DNA of 64,000 nt from Atopobiaceae bacterium (GCA_022482785.1 JAKVON010000011.1:20288-84287), one strand, 5' to 3'; positions 41,132 to 51,233 are shown, counted from the first letter of the stretch. A program made the numbers and translations. The notes: generated by a model from the sequence alone, not told the origin.

Positions 41132-41980
41132 ATGAGCAAGGCAGACGACCTTTTCGTCGCGATGTGCTCCGACGTCATCGAGCATGGGACGACCACGGAA
41201 GGCCAGGAGGTGCGTCCCCACTGGGAGGACGGCACCGCCGCGTACACCATCAAGAAGTTCGGCGTTGCCAACCGCTACGACCTGCGCGAGGAGTTCCCCG
41301 CGCTCACCTTGCGACGCACCGGCCTCAAGAGCTGCATGGACGAGATCCTCTGGATCTACCAGCGGAAGTCCAACAACATCCACGACCTCAACTCCCACAT
41401 CTGGGACGAGTGGGCTGACGCCACGGGCTCCATCGGCAAGGCCTACGGCTACCAGATCGCGCAGAAGTCCCATTATCCCGAGGGCGACTTCGACCAGATG
41501 GACCGCGTACTCTACGACCTTTCCCACACGCCCTACTCGCGGCGCATCATCACGAACATGTACACCTTCGCCGACCTCTCCGAGATGCACCTCTATCCTT
41601 GCGCCTACAGCGTCACCTACAACGTCACGCGGCGCCCCGGGGACGACCGCCCGACCCTCAACATGCTCCTCATGCAGAGGAGCCAGGACATCCTCGCCGC
41701 GAACAACTGGAACGTATGCCAGTACGCCATACTGCTCATGATGGTCGCCCAGGTCGAGCATATGATCGCAGGCGAGCTGCTGCACGTGATCAGCGACGCG
41801 CACATCTACGACCGCCATGTGGAGATCATCCGCGAGCTCATCTCGCGGCCCGCCTATCCCGCCCCGAAGGTCACCCTGAACCCGGACGTGACCGACTTCT
41901 ACGCCTTCACGACCGACGACCTCATCGTCGAGGGCTACCAGCACGGCCCGCAGATCAAGGGCATCCCCATCGCCATCTAG
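41132..41980 (+). CDS. thyA: Thymidylate synthase ThyA
   Basis: Converts dUMP to dTMP using methylene-tetrahydrofolate. The 282-residue protein carries FGVANRYDLREEFPALTLR, the active-site cysteine in HLYPCAYSVTYNV and QRSQDILAANNWNVCQYAIL (substrate Arg/Ser and Asp/Asn). HVISDAHIYDRHVE is also present. The residue after the cysteine is alanine rather than the histidine of the E. coli PCH motif. GGGAGG precedes the ATG. Followed by folA after 11 bases, the standard dTMP-cycle pair. Confidence 0.96.
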   Translation: MSKADDLFVAMCSDVIEHGTTTEGQEVRPHWEDGTAAYTIKKFGVANRYDLREEFPALTLRRTGLKSCMDEILWIYQRKSNNIHDLNSHIWDEWADATGSIGKAYGYQIAQKSHYPEGDFDQMDRVLYDLSHTPYSRRIITNMYTFADLSEMHLYPCAYSVTYNVTRRPGDDRPTLNMLLMQRSQDILAANNWNVCQYAILLMMVAQVEHMIAGELLHVISDAHIYDRHVEIIRELISRPAYPAPKVTLNPDVTDFYAFTTDDLIVEGYQHGPQIKGIPIAI

Positions 41981-41991
41981 GAGGTTCGCGC

Positions 41992-42510
41992 ATGAACGCC
42001 ATCGTCGCCATCACCAAGGACTGGGGCATCGGACGCGACGGCAGCCTGCTCGTCCGCAACAAGGCGGACATGGCGCGCTTCGCGCGGCTCACCACGGGCG
42101 GCATCGTGATTATGGGTCGTCTCACGCTCGAGAGCTTCCCAGGCGCGAAGCCCCTCAAGAACCGCCGCAACATCGTGCTCAGCCATGACGACGGCCTGGT
42201 GGTCGATGGCGCGGAGGTCGTGAGCGGCACGGGGGAGCTCCTCAGGCTCCTCGAGCACAAGGACCAGTCGCGCATCTGGGTCATAGGGGGCGAGAGCGTC
42301 TATCGGCAGCTCCTCCCCTACTGCGACCGCGTCTACCTCACCCTGAACGAGACCCTTCTTCCCGCCGACGCGCGCTTCCCCGAACTGGACAAGGACCCCG
42401 AGTGGAAGGTCGCGAAGCGGGAGGCGGGCGGCATCACCGCAGATGGGGTGAGCTTCGAGTTCGTCACCTACGAGCGCGTGAGCGAAGGCAACGCGCCCTC
42501 GTCGAAGTAG
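41992..42510 (+). CDS. folA: Dihydrofolate reductase
   Basis: Regenerates tetrahydrofolate after ThyA. 172 residues: MNAIVAITKDWGIGRDGSLL, IVIMGRLTLESFPGAKPLKNRRNIVLS and the NADPH-binding VIGGESVYRQLLPYCDRVYLT. The usual motif has Asp/Glu in the substrate pocket near residue 27-30; here the region reads NKADMARF, consistent with that aspartate. AGGAGG lies seven bases upstream of the ATG, starting right after the thyA stop. Confidence 0.95.
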   Translation: MNAIVAITKDWGIGRDGSLLVRNKADMARFARLTTGGIVIMGRLTLESFPGAKPLKNRRNIVLSHDDGLVVDGAEVVSGTGELLRLLEHKDQSRIWVIGGESVYRQLLPYCDRVYLTLNETLLPADARFPELDKDPEWKVAKREAGGITADGVSFEFVTYERVSEGNAPSSK

Positions 42511-42513
42511 CGA

Positions 42514-42538
42514 GGGGGCCTGGAGAGCCGTGGCCCCC
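42514..42538. terminator. Hairpin between convergent folA and amt genes
   Basis: GGGGGCC and GGCCCCC arms with an 11-base loop in the 54-base gap. It could serve both strands, although neither side has a long T-run. Confidence 0.45.
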
Positions 42539-42564
42539 AGGTCCCCCCGCCTTCGCGCGAACGT

Positions 42565-44295
42565 CTACGCGACGTCCTCGTCGATGAGCGCCTGGAGGTC
42601 CTCCTCGCTCGTACGGACCTTCACGACCTTCTCGACCCCATAGACGAAGATCTTGCCGTCGCCGATGTGGCCGGTGTAGAGGACGCGCTTGGCAGCCTCG
42701 ACTATCTTGCTCGCGGCCAGGTTCCCTACGACGACCTCGACCTTGACCTTGGGGAGGAAGCGCGCGTCGACCTGGACGCCGCGGTACATGAGGTCGGCGC
42801 CCTTCTGGATGCCGAAGCCCGTGACCTGGGAGACGGTCATGCCGGTGATGCCGATCTTGCTGAGCTCCTGCTTGAGGGCCTCGAGCGAGGTGGCCTTGCA
42901 GCAGATCGTGACGTTGTGCATCGTTCCCGGCCTGGTGAGGTCGACCTCGCCCACGACAGGCACCGCGGCGGCGCGCTTGGGCTCGCTGGCCTTGTCGTAG
43001 TCCCCTTCTCCCAGGTCCGTCTCCGCGTTCGGGCTGGGCAGGTCGAGACCGGCATAGGTGGGATCGGAGATGGCGAAGCCCGAGTATGCGGTGGGCAGGC
43101 CGTGCTCGGCATAGTCGAGGCCGTCGATCTCGATCTGCTCGGAGACGCGCAGGCCGACGGTCTTGTCGATGATGGTGAAGACGATGAACATCATCACGAG
43201 GACGTAGGCGACGACCGAGACCGTCCCGAGCGCCTGGATTCTGAGCTGTGCCGGCCCGAATCCGTAGAAGAGGCCGCTGGTCGTCGAGAACAGACCGACC
43301 GAGAGCGTCCCCCAGATGCCGTTGACCATATGGACGGAGACGGCACCCACGGGGTCGTCGATCTTGACGACCTTGTCGAAGAACTCCACCGAGAGGACCA
43401 CGATGAGGCCTGCGACCAGCCCGATGAAGAAGGCGCCGAACGGATCGACCGTGTCGCAGGGTGCGGTGATGGCGACGAGCCCGGCAAGCGAGGCATTGAA
43501 CGTGAGCGAGACGTCCGGCTTGCCATAGCGGCACCAGGTGAAGATCATCGCCGTGACCGTGGACATCGCCGCGGCAAGGTTGGTGTTGAAGGCGATGAGG
43601 CCGGCGCTGGCGATGACGTCGTCGCCGGTCATCGAGACCGTCGAGCCGGCATTGAACCCGAACCAGCAGAACCACAGGACGAAGACGCCCAGGGCCATCG
43701 AGGTCATACTGTGGCCGAGGATGGCGCGAGGGTTGCCGTCCTTGTCGTACTTGCCGATGCGCGGCCCGAGCATCCCCGCGCCGAGGCACGCCGTGGTGCC
43801 GCCCACGCAGTGGACGGCCATGGAACCGGCGAAGTCGTGGAAGCCCATCTGCTGCAGCCAGCCGCCGCCCCAGATCCAGTGGCCCGTGATGGGGTAGATG
43901 ATGAGGCTCACCGCCGCGGAGTAGCAGCAGTAGGCCTTGAAGTTCGTGCGCTCTGCCATCGAGCCGGAGACGATGGTCGCCGCGGTCGCGCAGAAGACCG
44001 TCTCGAAGATGACGTAGACCCACAGCGGAAGCCCGCCAAAGTCATAGCTCCCCAAGATGAACGGGTCCCATGCCCCCACGAGGGCGCCCGCGCCTCCGAA
44101 CATGAGGCCGAATCCCACTGCCCAGTAGCAGGGGGACCCGATGCAGAAGTCCATCAGGTTCTTCATGAGGATGTTGCCGGTGTTCTTCGCGCGGGTGAGG
44201 CCCGCCTCGCAGAGCGCGAACCCCGCTTGCATGAAGAACACCAGGAAAGCCGCGACGAGCGTCCATGTCGCATCTGCCGAACTGAAGACATCCAT
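42565..44295 (-). CDS. amt: Ammonium transporter fused to a PII regulatory domain
   Basis: A 576-residue membrane protein. Residues 1 to about 415 form an Amt channel starting with ATWTLVAAFLVFFMQAGFALCEAG. The two pore histidines lie in GSMAVHCVGG and SVHMVNGIWG. After an acidic linker, about residues 465-576 form a PII domain. It opens at MHNVTICCKATSLEALKQEL, followed by the T-loop with QKGADLMYRG and FLPKVKVEVVV. The usual uridylylated Tyr51 is replaced (GVQVDARFLPK), so control would be by ATP/ADP/2-oxoglutarate binding. ATG 44295 has AAGGGG upstream. No separate glnK is seen. Confidence 0.94.
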   Translation of the reverse strand: MDVFSSADATWTLVAAFLVFFMQAGFALCEAGLTRAKNTGNILMKNLMDFCIGSPCYWAVGFGLMFGGAGALVGAWDPFILGSYDFGGLPLWVYVIFETVFCATAATIVSGSMAERTNFKAYCCYSAAVSLIIYPITGHWIWGGGWLQQMGFHDFAGSMAVHCVGGTTACLGAGMLGPRIGKYDKDGNPRAILGHSMTSMALGVFVLWFCWFGFNAGSTVSMTGDDVIASAGLIAFNTNLAAAMSTVTAMIFTWCRYGKPDVSLTFNASLAGLVAITAPCDTVDPFGAFFIGLVAGLIVVLSVEFFDKVVKIDDPVGAVSVHMVNGIWGTLSVGLFSTTSGLFYGFGPAQLRIQALGTVSVVAYVLVMMFIVFTIIDKTVGLRVSEQIEIDGLDYAEHGLPTAYSGFAISDPTYAGLDLPSPNAETDLGEGDYDKASEPKRAAAVPVVGEVDLTRPGTMHNVTICCKATSLEALKQELSKIGITGMTVSQVTGFGIQKGADLMYRGVQVDARFLPKVKVEVVVGNLAASKIVEAAKRVLYTGHIGDGKIFVYGVEKVVKVRTSEEDLQALIDEDVA

Positions 44296-44544
44296 TGTTG
44301 CCCCTTCCGTCGAGGACGTTTCAGCGTGCAGGCCAGACCAGGAGGATGCGAGAAGCCCCTCCGCTCGTCTGGCTTGCGGGCATACTGCCACGAGAAGCCC
44401 CCAAACGAGATGCATGAAATAAGACCTTTACTGCATTGGTAGCAATGCATCTCCTGTCTCGAAACAATTGGCTGGCATGGTATGAATTGAAGAAATATCG
44501 TGTTTACCTGCTTTGATATACAGGTTTCTCTATGAGATGGGGCG
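44296..44544. promoter_or_regulatory. AT-rich gap between divergent amt and nhaA
   Basis: 249 bases with no gene. Contains the TGCATTG/CAATGCA dyad (annotated separately) and AT-rich stretches that could hold both promoters. No consensus -35/-10 pair stood out. Confidence 0.5.
44432..44449. promoter_or_regulatory. Operator-like dyad TGCATTG-N4-CAATGCA
   Basis: A perfect 7-base inverted repeat, 137 bases before amt and 96 before nhaA. A candidate site for a nitrogen or stress regulator; no known box was matched. Confidence 0.45.
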
Positions 44545-45945
44545 ATGGGATTGACGGAGCTGGAAGCTATGCGTAGAGCAGAGCGAATAGTCGGGGCACC
44601 CGCCGTCGCCAAGCGCATTGCCCTCGAGCCGGCCTTGGCGGCCATCTTCTCAAACGGGACCATCGCGGCGGCGGTCATGGTGCTCTCTGCGGTGGCGGCG
44701 GTCGTCGTCGCGAACACCGACGCGTACTATCCCGTCCAGGCAGCCCTGCACATGCCGCTCACCATGGGCGTCGGCGGCATCGCCTTCGGCATCACGGTCG
44801 AAGGCTTCGTCAACGACTTCCTCATGGCCATATTCTTCCTCGTCGTGGGAATCGAGCTCAAATACGAGCTCACGGTGGGAGTCCTCACCGAGGCACGCCA
44901 GGCGGCGCTGCCCATGCTCGCCGCATGCGGCGGCGTGATCTGCCCCGCCGTCATCTTCTCGGCCATCAACGCGCTTGGGAATGGCCATGTCGAGGGGTGG
45001 GCCATCCCCGTCGCGACCGACATCGCGTTCGCGCTCGGCATCATGAGCCTCATGGGAGACAAGGTCGCCCCTGCAGCAAAGGTCTTCTTCTCGACGCTCG
45101 CGATAGCCGACGACGTCATCGGGATACTCATCATCGCGGTCTTCTACGGGCAGAGCCCGAACGCCTTCTGGCTCGCGGCCTCCGCAGCGGCGGCCGGGCT
45201 GCTCCTCGCCCTCAGAAAGGCCCAGGTCTTCCATGCGCGATGGTATCTGCTTGCAGGGCTTCTCCTCTGGGGGTGCATGTATGGCTCAGGCATCCACGCC
45301 ACCCTCGCGGGGGTCGTCCTCGCGTTCTTCCTGCCCGATGGCTCGGAGATCAGGCTCGGCGAGGTGGCTGGCTGGATGCGCGATCGCACTCGTGAGCTTT
45401 CCGAGAGCTACTCCTCGGACATGCATGTGCTCGGCCAACATGGCTTCACGTCGACGGCGGGGCTCGTCGAACGGGTCATGCGCCAGGTGACCCCACCGCT
45501 CCAACGGGTCGAGAGGGCCGTCGCCGTGCCCGTGAACTTCCTGGTGCTCCCCCTCTTCGCCTTTACGAACGCCCAGCTCAGAATCGTGGGGACAGATCCT
45601 GCGGCCCTGCTGGGCAATCCGATTGCCCAAGGGGTCTATTTCGGGTTGCTGCTCGGCAAGCCCATCGGCATCGTGGCGGTCACCTGGGCTCTCGTGAGGC
45701 TCGGGTTTGCCAAGCTCCCAGAGGGAGCCGATTGGGCCCAGATGGTCGGCGTGGGGATTTTCGGGGGCATCGGATTCACCATGTGCATCCTCATCGCCGG
45801 CCTGAGCTTTGCCGACGGCCCCGAGCAGGTCACGGCCAAGTGCGCGATCCTGCTTGCCAGCACGACGGCATCGCTTCTGGGAATCGTCTTCATCAACGTC
45901 TCTCGCCATATAAAAAGGAAGGCAGACGACGCCCGGCGTCCATAG
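44545..45945 (+). CDS. nhaA: Na+/H+ antiporter NhaA
   Basis: A 466-residue membrane antiporter using the proton gradient to expel sodium. The hallmark aspartate pair is in LAIADDVIGILIIAVFYG; VGIELKYELTVG, PVATDIAFALGIMSLMG and the C-terminal GKPIGI...GIGFTMCILIAGLSF also match. An insertion of about 60 residues after GSGIHATLAGVVLAFFLP is usual in Gram-positive members. The start may be ATG 44545 (GGGG close by) or 44569 (GGAG at better spacing). Confidence 0.95.
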   Translation: MGLTELEAMRRAERIVGAPAVAKRIALEPALAAIFSNGTIAAAVMVLSAVAAVVVANTDAYYPVQAALHMPLTMGVGGIAFGITVEGFVNDFLMAIFFLVVGIELKYELTVGVLTEARQAALPMLAACGGVICPAVIFSAINALGNGHVEGWAIPVATDIAFALGIMSLMGDKVAPAAKVFFSTLAIADDVIGILIIAVFYGQSPNAFWLAASAAAAGLLLALRKAQVFHARWYLLAGLLLWGCMYGSGIHATLAGVVLAFFLPDGSEIRLGEVAGWMRDRTRELSESYSSDMHVLGQHGFTSTAGLVERVMRQVTPPLQRVERAVAVPVNFLVLPLFAFTNAQLRIVGTDPAALLGNPIAQGVYFGLLLGKPIGIVAVTWALVRLGFAKLPEGADWAQMVGVGIFGGIGFTMCILIAGLSFADGPEQVTAKCAILLASTTASLLGIVFINVSRHIKRKADDARRP

Positions 45946-45953
45946 GGCCGGGG

Positions 45954-46958
45954 CTATCTGGAAGGGGAGGGCTTCCCGCCATCCAGCTCCTCGGCGATGA
46001 CGTAGCGCGGGCGGCGCTTCGACTCGAGGTAGGTCTTGCCCACGTACTCGCCGGTCACCCCAAGCGAGACCATGAGGGCACCCCCGATGAACCAGATGGA
46101 GAGAATCGTCGAGGCCCAGCCCGAGACCACGTGGTTGGCGAGCACGCTCGCGATGACGTAGACGAGTATGGCGAAAGACACGAGGACCGCGAAGAGGCCC
46201 GCCTTGGCGATGAGCCGCATGGGGCGCACCGAGAACGAGGTGACGCCCTCGATGGCGAAGTCGATCATCTTGCGCAGCGGGTACTTCGACTCCCCTGCCG
46301 CACGGGCGCCCCGCTTGTAGTAGACCTTCGAGGTCTCGAAGCCGAGCGAGGGGACGATGCCGCGGAGGAAGAGGTTGACCTCGTCATAGCGGGAGAGCGC
46401 CGCGAGCGACCTCCTGCCCATGAGGCGGTAGTCGGCCGAGTCGTAGACGATCTCGATGCCCATGCGCTCGAGGAGGCGGTAGTAGGAGCGGGCGCTCCAA
46501 CGCTTGAAGCCGGTGTCGGTGTCACGGTTGTCGCGGACGCCGTAGACGATCTCGGAGCCATGGGCATGCTGGTCGATCATGAGGTCGATGGCGTCGACGT
46601 CGTCCTGCAGGTCTGCGTCGAGCGAGACGGCGCAGTCGCAGCCCTGGTCGAGCGCATGCATGAGCCCGGCGTACAGGGCGTTCTGATGTCCCTCGTTGTG
46701 GGCGAACCGGATGCCGGCGAAGAGGCCTGGCGCGGTCCTGTCCTCGTGGAGGGCCCTCACGATGTCCCATGTCCCGTCGGACGAGCCGTCATCGACCAGC
46801 AGGACCCTGCTCGAGGGGGATATCAGCCCCTCCCCCGCCAAGGCCTGCATCTTCCCGGCAAGCACGCGAGAGGTGATGGGAAGCACCTCCTGCTCGTTGT
46901 AGCAGGGCACCACGAGCCAGAGCTCGGGGGCCGGATCGTCGTGTGACAGCGTTGGCAT
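45954..46958 (-). CDS. GT2 family glycosyltransferase (GtrB/DPM-type)
   Basis: A 334-residue enzyme with an N-terminal GT-A domain: LWLVVPCYNEQEVLP, VLLVDDGSSDGTWD, ALYAGLMHALDQGCDCAVSLDADLQDD (DxD metal site) and DTGFKRWSARSYYRLL. It is followed by two C-terminal membrane helices (about 235-260 and 270-295). This layout is typical of polyprenyl-phosphate glycosyltransferases that feed cell-wall or teichoic decoration. It converges with nhaA (8-base gap). No flippase or acceptor-glycosyltransferase gene is adjacent. Confidence 0.92.
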   Translation of the reverse strand: MPTLSHDDPAPELWLVVPCYNEQEVLPITSRVLAGKMQALAGEGLISPSSRVLLVDDGSSDGTWDIVRALHEDRTAPGLFAGIRFAHNEGHQNALYAGLMHALDQGCDCAVSLDADLQDDVDAIDLMIDQHAHGSEIVYGVRDNRDTDTGFKRWSARSYYRLLERMGIEIVYDSADYRLMGRRSLAALSRYDEVNLFLRGIVPSLGFETSKVYYKRGARAAGESKYPLRKMIDFAIEGVTSFSVRPMRLIAKAGLFAVLVSFAILVYVIASVLANHVVSGWASTILSIWFIGGALMVSLGVTGEYVGKTYLESKRRPRYVIAEELDGGKPSPSR

Positions 46959-47024
46959 GGCAACCTCTCATGGGGACGCGAGACCGCGAACGGTCCCCAT
47001 GATAGCCCGAAATCCGTCCGTTGG

Positions 47025-47690
47025 TCAGGCCGCCTGCGCAGCCGAGGTGGCACCGTTGATGCCGCTCATGGCATCGTCGAAGCTGACTCCGGCGAACAGG
47101 GCGCTCACCAGCTCGTTCTGGTCCTTGAGCGACCACGCCCCGTCGGATCCCCTGGCGAGGTCAATGGTGACGTCGGCGGTCGCCATGGGGGCATCCGAGG
47201 CGTTCACCTTGTCCTGCAGCATCGACGTGCCCTTGCTCACGAGCGAGCCCTCGTCTCCCGACAGGATGGCGGACATCCCGTCGGACGAGGTCACATACGC
47301 CGTGAAGTCCGAGGCCCAGCTCGTCGCTATCGCGTTGAGGTCGACGTTGGTCGCCGAGACCGTCACCTGCGCGGAGTTGCCGTCGCTCGAGATCGCGGTG
47401 TCCTTGATCTGGTAGCCGAACCTCGACACCAATGCCTTGTAGAACGCAGTGGGATCGATGCCGTACTTCGTGAGCTCGTCATAGGCGTCGGTGGGGATGA
47501 CGCTTCTCACCGTCGCCTCGTCGGGGGTCTTGAGGGCATCCAGCTGCGCGCTCACGACCTTGTCGACCGAGTCGGTGACCTGCGCGGCACCCGTGGCGCC
47601 CGCGGCGCATCCCGCGAGGGCGAAGGCAAGGGAGAGCATGGCCGCGAGGGCCCCGAGGACGGGGGCGATCGCACGGCGTGGATGCTGCAT
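47025..47690 (-). CDS. Lipoprotein with NTF2/DUF5105-like domain
   Basis: A 221-residue exported lipoprotein: basic N region, hydrophobic core, lipobox FALAGC with the cysteine at about residue 28. The mature part has a helical DEATVRSVIPTDAYDELTKYGIDPTAFYKALVSRFGYQI segment and a beta-rich half, a layout common in Gram-positive lipoproteins of unknown role. No catalytic motif seen. It lies downstream of the APH-type kinase gene, separated by a strong terminator. Confidence 0.75.
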   Translation of the reverse strand: MQHPRRAIAPVLGALAAMLSLAFALAGCAAGATGAAQVTDSVDKVVSAQLDALKTPDEATVRSVIPTDAYDELTKYGIDPTAFYKALVSRFGYQIKDTAISSDGNSAQVTVSATNVDLNAIATSWASDFTAYVTSSDGMSAILSGDEGSLVSKGTSMLQDKVNASDAPMATADVTIDLARGSDGAWSLKDQNELVSALFAGVSFDDAMSGINGATSAAQAA

Positions 47691-47731
47691 GGGAGGAACC
47701 TCCTGGGGAAGCGCGGGGCGGCCGGAAAAGG

Positions 47732-47765
47732 GCCGGGGTCCCGTCCTGACGGACGGGACCCCGGC
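47732..47765 (-). terminator. Strong terminator after the APH-type kinase gene
   Basis: A perfect 15-base stem with a TGAC tetraloop, followed on the minus strand by CCCTTTTCC, eight bases past the kinase stop. Confidence 0.8.
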
Positions 47766-47773
47766 GGGAGTGC

Positions 47774-48535
47774 CTACTGATAGTCGGCGACATTGATCCA
47801 GTGGGTGAGGAACTCCCTCTCGCCCGGGCGCTTGCGCGCCAGCTCGGAGGCGGCGACGATGGCAAGCCAGTCCAGCACGTACTTGCGGTTCGTCGGGGCC
47901 TTCTGGCAGTACAGGTCGAGGTAGCGCTCGGCGATGTCGTGCTCCTCCTCGATCTCGAAGAGGAGGTAGGTGGTGGCGGCGTCAGCGGAGCCGTTGCCCT
48001 GCGTGGCGTGGGCCCAGTCGCAGACGTAGAGCTTGCCGTCTTCGCCGATGATGACGTTGGTGGGGTTGAAGTCGCCATGGCAGAGCTTGTTGTGCGTGGG
48101 CATGCCGTCGAGCTTCATGAGCACCTCGTAGCGGGAGGTCTTGTCGATCTCCTCGACGGAGTTGATCATGCGGACGAACTTGTCCTTCTGCTGCGTCAGG
48201 AGCGGCGAGCGAAGGGTCTGGAGCTTGAGCTGCAGGTCGACGAACTGCTCGATGTAAGAGTCGAGGTTCTTCGGGTCCGACTCCATCCTCTCGGCAAGCG
48301 TGATGCCGGGGACCTTCTCCGTGGCGAGCGCCCAGCCGACCTCGCTCTTGGAGGCCTCGAGGATCCTGGGGACGTCGGCGCCTGCCTCCTCGACGCGAGC
48401 GAGGTTGAGCGCCTCGTTGAACACGTCGGCGGCGGGCTTGTTCTCGTTGAACACCTTGATGATGCGGTCGCCGCAGTCATAGACGACCTTGTTGCCACGA
48501 CTTACGATGGCCTTCTTGTCCGCTGGTAGGTTCAT
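47774..48535 (-). CDS. APH-family (aminoglycoside/choline kinase-like) phosphotransferase
   Basis: A 253-residue protein-kinase-fold enzyme. N-lobe: SRGNKVVYDCGDRIIKVFN with the ATP lysine. Catalytic loop: CHGDFNPTNVIIGEDG. Metal-binding aspartate: LYVCDWAHATQG. It matches small-molecule kinases of the 'phosphotransferase family' found in anaerobes. The substrate is unknown; there is no reason to call it a resistance gene. It follows adhE by 46 bases and may be co-transcribed. Confidence 0.82.
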   Translation of the reverse strand: MNLPADKKAIVSRGNKVVYDCGDRIIKVFNENKPAADVFNEALNLARVEEAGADVPRILEASKSEVGWALATEKVPGITLAERMESDPKNLDSYIEQFVDLQLKLQTLRSPLLTQQKDKFVRMINSVEEIDKTSRYEVLMKLDGMPTHNKLCHGDFNPTNVIIGEDGKLYVCDWAHATQGNGSADAATTYLLFEIEEEHDIAERYLDLYCQKAPTNRKYVLDWLAIVAASELARKRPGEREFLTHWINVADYQ

Positions 48536-48581
48536 GGAACGTCACTACTCCCTGTCTGAGGTACGCCGTCTGCCGATGGGA

Positions 48582-51233
48582 CTAATCCTCGTAGGAGCTG
48601 GGCTCGCGGCCATAGTAGGCATCGAGGTAGAGCTCCTTGATCTCGCTCACGAGCGGGTAGCGCGGGTTCGCGCCGGTGCACTGGTCGTTGAAGGCGTTCA
48701 GGCACATGTCGTCGAGGGTGTCGAGGAAGTCCTTCTCTTCGACGCCGTACTCGGCGATGGTCTTGTGGACGCCCACGTGGGCACAGAGCTCGTCGATCTT
48801 CTTGAGGAACTTCTCGAAGACCTCGTCGTCGCTCTTGCCGGTGACGCCGCAGAAGCGGGCGGCCTCGGCGTAGCGCGCCTTGGCGTGGGGGTAGCCGTAC
48901 TGGGAGAAGGTGCCCATCTTGGTGGGACGCTCGGCCGCGTTGTAGCGCATGACGCGGGTGAGGATGACGGCGTTGGCCAGGCCGTGCGGGATGTGGTGGT
49001 AGGCGCCGAGCTTGTGGGCCATCGAGTGGTTGACGCCGAGGAAGGCGTTGGCGAAGGCCATGCCCGCCAGGCAGGAGGCGTCGGCCATGCGCTCGCGGGC
49101 CTCGGGGTCGGCCGCGCCCTTGTCGTAGGCGCGGGGGAGGTACTCGAAGACGAGCTTCATGGCACGCAGGGAGACGGAGTCGGAGAAGTCGGACGCCATG
49201 ATCGAGACGTAGGCCTCGAGGGCGTGCGTGAGGACGTCGACGCCGGAGGCCGAGGTGAGGCCCTTGGGCTGCGTCATCATGTTGTCGACGTCGACGATGG
49301 CCATGTTCGGCATGAGCTCGTAGTCGGTGATGGGCCACTTGGTGCCCGTGGCCTCGTCGGTGATGATGGCGAACGGGGTGACCTCGGAGCCGGTGCCCGA
49401 GGAGGTGGGGATGGCGACGAAGTAGGCCTTGGTCCCCATGCGCTCGAAGGTGACGACGCGCTTGCGGATGTCCATGAAGTCCATCGACATGTCCTCGAAG
49501 CGCTGCTCGGGGTGCTCGTACATGACCCACATGATCTTGCCGCAGTCCATCGCCGAGCCTCCGCCGAGGGCGATGATGACGTCGGGCTCGAAGGCCTTCA
49601 TCTGCTCGAGGCCGCGCTGGGCGCACTGGAGCGTGGGGTCGGGGGCGACGTCCCAGAAGCAGGAGTGGACGATGCCCATCTCGTCGAGCTTCCTCTCGAT
49701 GGACTGCGAGAAGCCGGACTTATAGAGGAACTGGTCGGTGACGATGAAGGCGCGCTTCTTGTGGAGGACGGTGCCGAGCTCGTCGAGGGCAACGGGCATG
49801 CAGCCCTTCTTGAAGTAGACCTTCTCGGGGGTGCGGAACCACAGCATGTTCTCTCGCCTCTCTGCGACCGTCTTGACGTTGAGCAGATGCTTGGGGCCGA
49901 CGTTCTCGGAGACGGAGTTGCCGCCCCACGAGCCGCAGCCCAGGGTGAGCGACGGGGTCAGCTTGAAGTTGTAGAGGTCGCCGATGCCGCCCTGCGACGA
50001 CGGCGTGTTGATGAGGATGCGGCACGTCTTCATGCGGGTCGCGTGCTCGGCCATCTTCTCCGTCTCGTTGGTGTCGATGTAGAGCGAGCTCGTGTGGCCG
50101 TAGCCGCCGTCGGCGACGAGGCGCTCGGCCTTGGCCAGGGCGTCGGCCCAGTCCTTGGCGCGATACATCGCCAGCACCGGGGAGAGCTTCTCGTGGGCGA
50201 ACTCCTCGGAGGGGTCGACGCTCTCGACCTCGCCGATCAGGATCTTGGTGCTCTCGGGCACCTCGACGCCGGCCATGCGCGCGATGGTCGCGGCCCTCTG
50301 GCCGACGATCTTGGCGTTCACGCCGCCGTGGATGATGATGGTCTTGCGGACCTTCTCGAGCTCCTCGCCCTTGAGGAAGTAGCAGCCGCGGCGCTCGAAC
50401 TCGTCGCGGGCCTCGTCGTAGACCTTGTCGAGGACGGTGACGCTCTGCTCGGAGGCGCAGATCATGCCGTTGTCGAAGGTCTTGGAGTGGATGATCGAGT
50501 TGACGGCCAGGCGGACGTCGGCCGTGTCGTCGATGATGGCGGGCGTGTTGCCGGGGCCGACGCCGATGGCGGGCTTGCCGGAGGAGTAGGCCGCGTGGAC
50601 CATGCCGGGGCCGCCCGTGGCCAGGATGATGTCGGCGGAGCGCATGAGCTCGTTCGAGCCCTCGACGCTCGGCTCCTCGAACCAGCCGATGATGCCCTTG
50701 GGGGCGCCGGCCGCGACGGCGGCCTCGAGCACGATGCGGGCGGCCTCGATGGTGCAGGCGCGGGCGCGGGGGTGCGGGCTGATGAGGATGGCGTTCCTGG
50801 TCTTGAGGCAGATCAGGCACTTGAAGATCGCCGTCGAGGTGGGGTTGGTGGTGGGGATGACGGCGGCGACGACGCCGATGGGCTCGGCCACGTGCTTGAC
50901 GCCGAAGGCCTTGTCCTCGTCGATGACGTCGCAGGTCCTCATGTCCTTGTACTTGTTGTAGATGTACTCGGAGGCATAGTGGTTCTTGATGACCTTGTCC
51001 TCCATGACGCCCATGCCGGTCTCCTCGACCGCCATCTTCGCCAGGGGGATGCGCTGCTTGTTGGCGGCGAGCGCCGCCTCGTAGAAGATCCTGTCGACCT
51101 GCTCCTGGGAGAAGGTCGCGAACTCGGCCTGCGCTGCGCGCATGCTCGCGATCTTGTCCTGCAGCTCGTCGACGCCGTGGACGATGGTGGCGATATCTTG
51201 CGCCGTCGTCTCCTTGGTTGCCGTCTTTGCCAT
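48582..51233 (-). CDS. adhE: Bifunctional acetaldehyde-CoA/alcohol dehydrogenase AdhE
   Basis: An 883-residue fermentation enzyme turning acetyl-CoA into ethanol with two NADH. The aldehyde dehydrogenase half (about 1-440) has [15 protein letters not shown] and the catalytic cysteine in [11 protein letters not shown]. The iron-dependent alcohol dehydrogenase half (about 460-883) has [31 protein letters not shown] and the iron ligands in [19 protein letters not shown]. Such proteins form spirosomes. ATG 51233 is used (GGAGG upstream); an ATG at 51251 would add six residues. Confidence 0.97.
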   Translation of the reverse strand: MAKTATKETTAQDIATIVHGVDELQDKIASMRAAQAEFATFSQEQVDRIFYEAALAANKQRIPLAKMAVEETGMGVMEDKVIKNHYASEYIYNKYKDMRTCDVIDEDKAFGVKHVAEPIGVVAAVIPTTNPTSTAIFKCLICLKTRNAILISPHPRARACTIEAARIVLEAAVAAGAPKGIIGWFEEPSVEGSNELMRSADIILATGGPGMVHAAYSSGKPAIGVGPGNTPAIIDDTADVRLAVNSIIHSKTFDNGMICASEQSVTVLDKVYDEARDEFERRGCYFLKGEELEKVRKTIIIHGGVNAKIVGQRAATIARMAGVEVPESTKILIGEVESVDPSEEFAHEKLSPVLAMYRAKDWADALAKAERLVADGGYGHTSSLYIDTNETEKMAEHATRMKTCRILINTPSSQGGIGDLYNFKLTPSLTLGCGSWGGNSVSENVGPKHLLNVKTVAERRENMLWFRTPEKVYFKKGCMPVALDELGTVLHKKRAFIVTDQFLYKSGFSQSIERKLDEMGIVHSCFWDVAPDPTLQCAQRGLEQMKAFEPDVIIALGGGSAMDCGKIMWVMYEHPEQRFEDMSMDFMDIRKRVVTFERMGTKAYFVAIPTSSGTGSEVTPFAIITDEATGTKWPITDYELMPNMAIVDVDNMMTQPKGLTSASGVDVLTHALEAYVSIMASDFSDSVSLRAMKLVFEYLPRAYDKGAADPEARERMADASCLAGMAFANAFLGVNHSMAHKLGAYHHIPHGLANAVILTRVMRYNAAERPTKMGTFSQYGYPHAKARYAEAARFCGVTGKSDDEVFEKFLKKIDELCAHVGVHKTIAEYGVEEKDFLDTLDDMCLNAFNDQCTGANPRYPLVSEIKELYLDAYYGREPSSYED

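Noticed and set aside
44296..44544. Known nitrogen-regulator box (GlnR/AmtR) before amt
   Set aside because: The TGCATTG dyad does not match the consensus boxes I know, so it is reported only as an unassigned operator-like repeat.
47774..48535. Aminoglycoside resistance gene
   Set aside because: Only the general APH fold (HGDFNPTN, CDW) is visible. There is no specific resistance subfamily signature or mobile context, so a metabolic kinase is the safer call.
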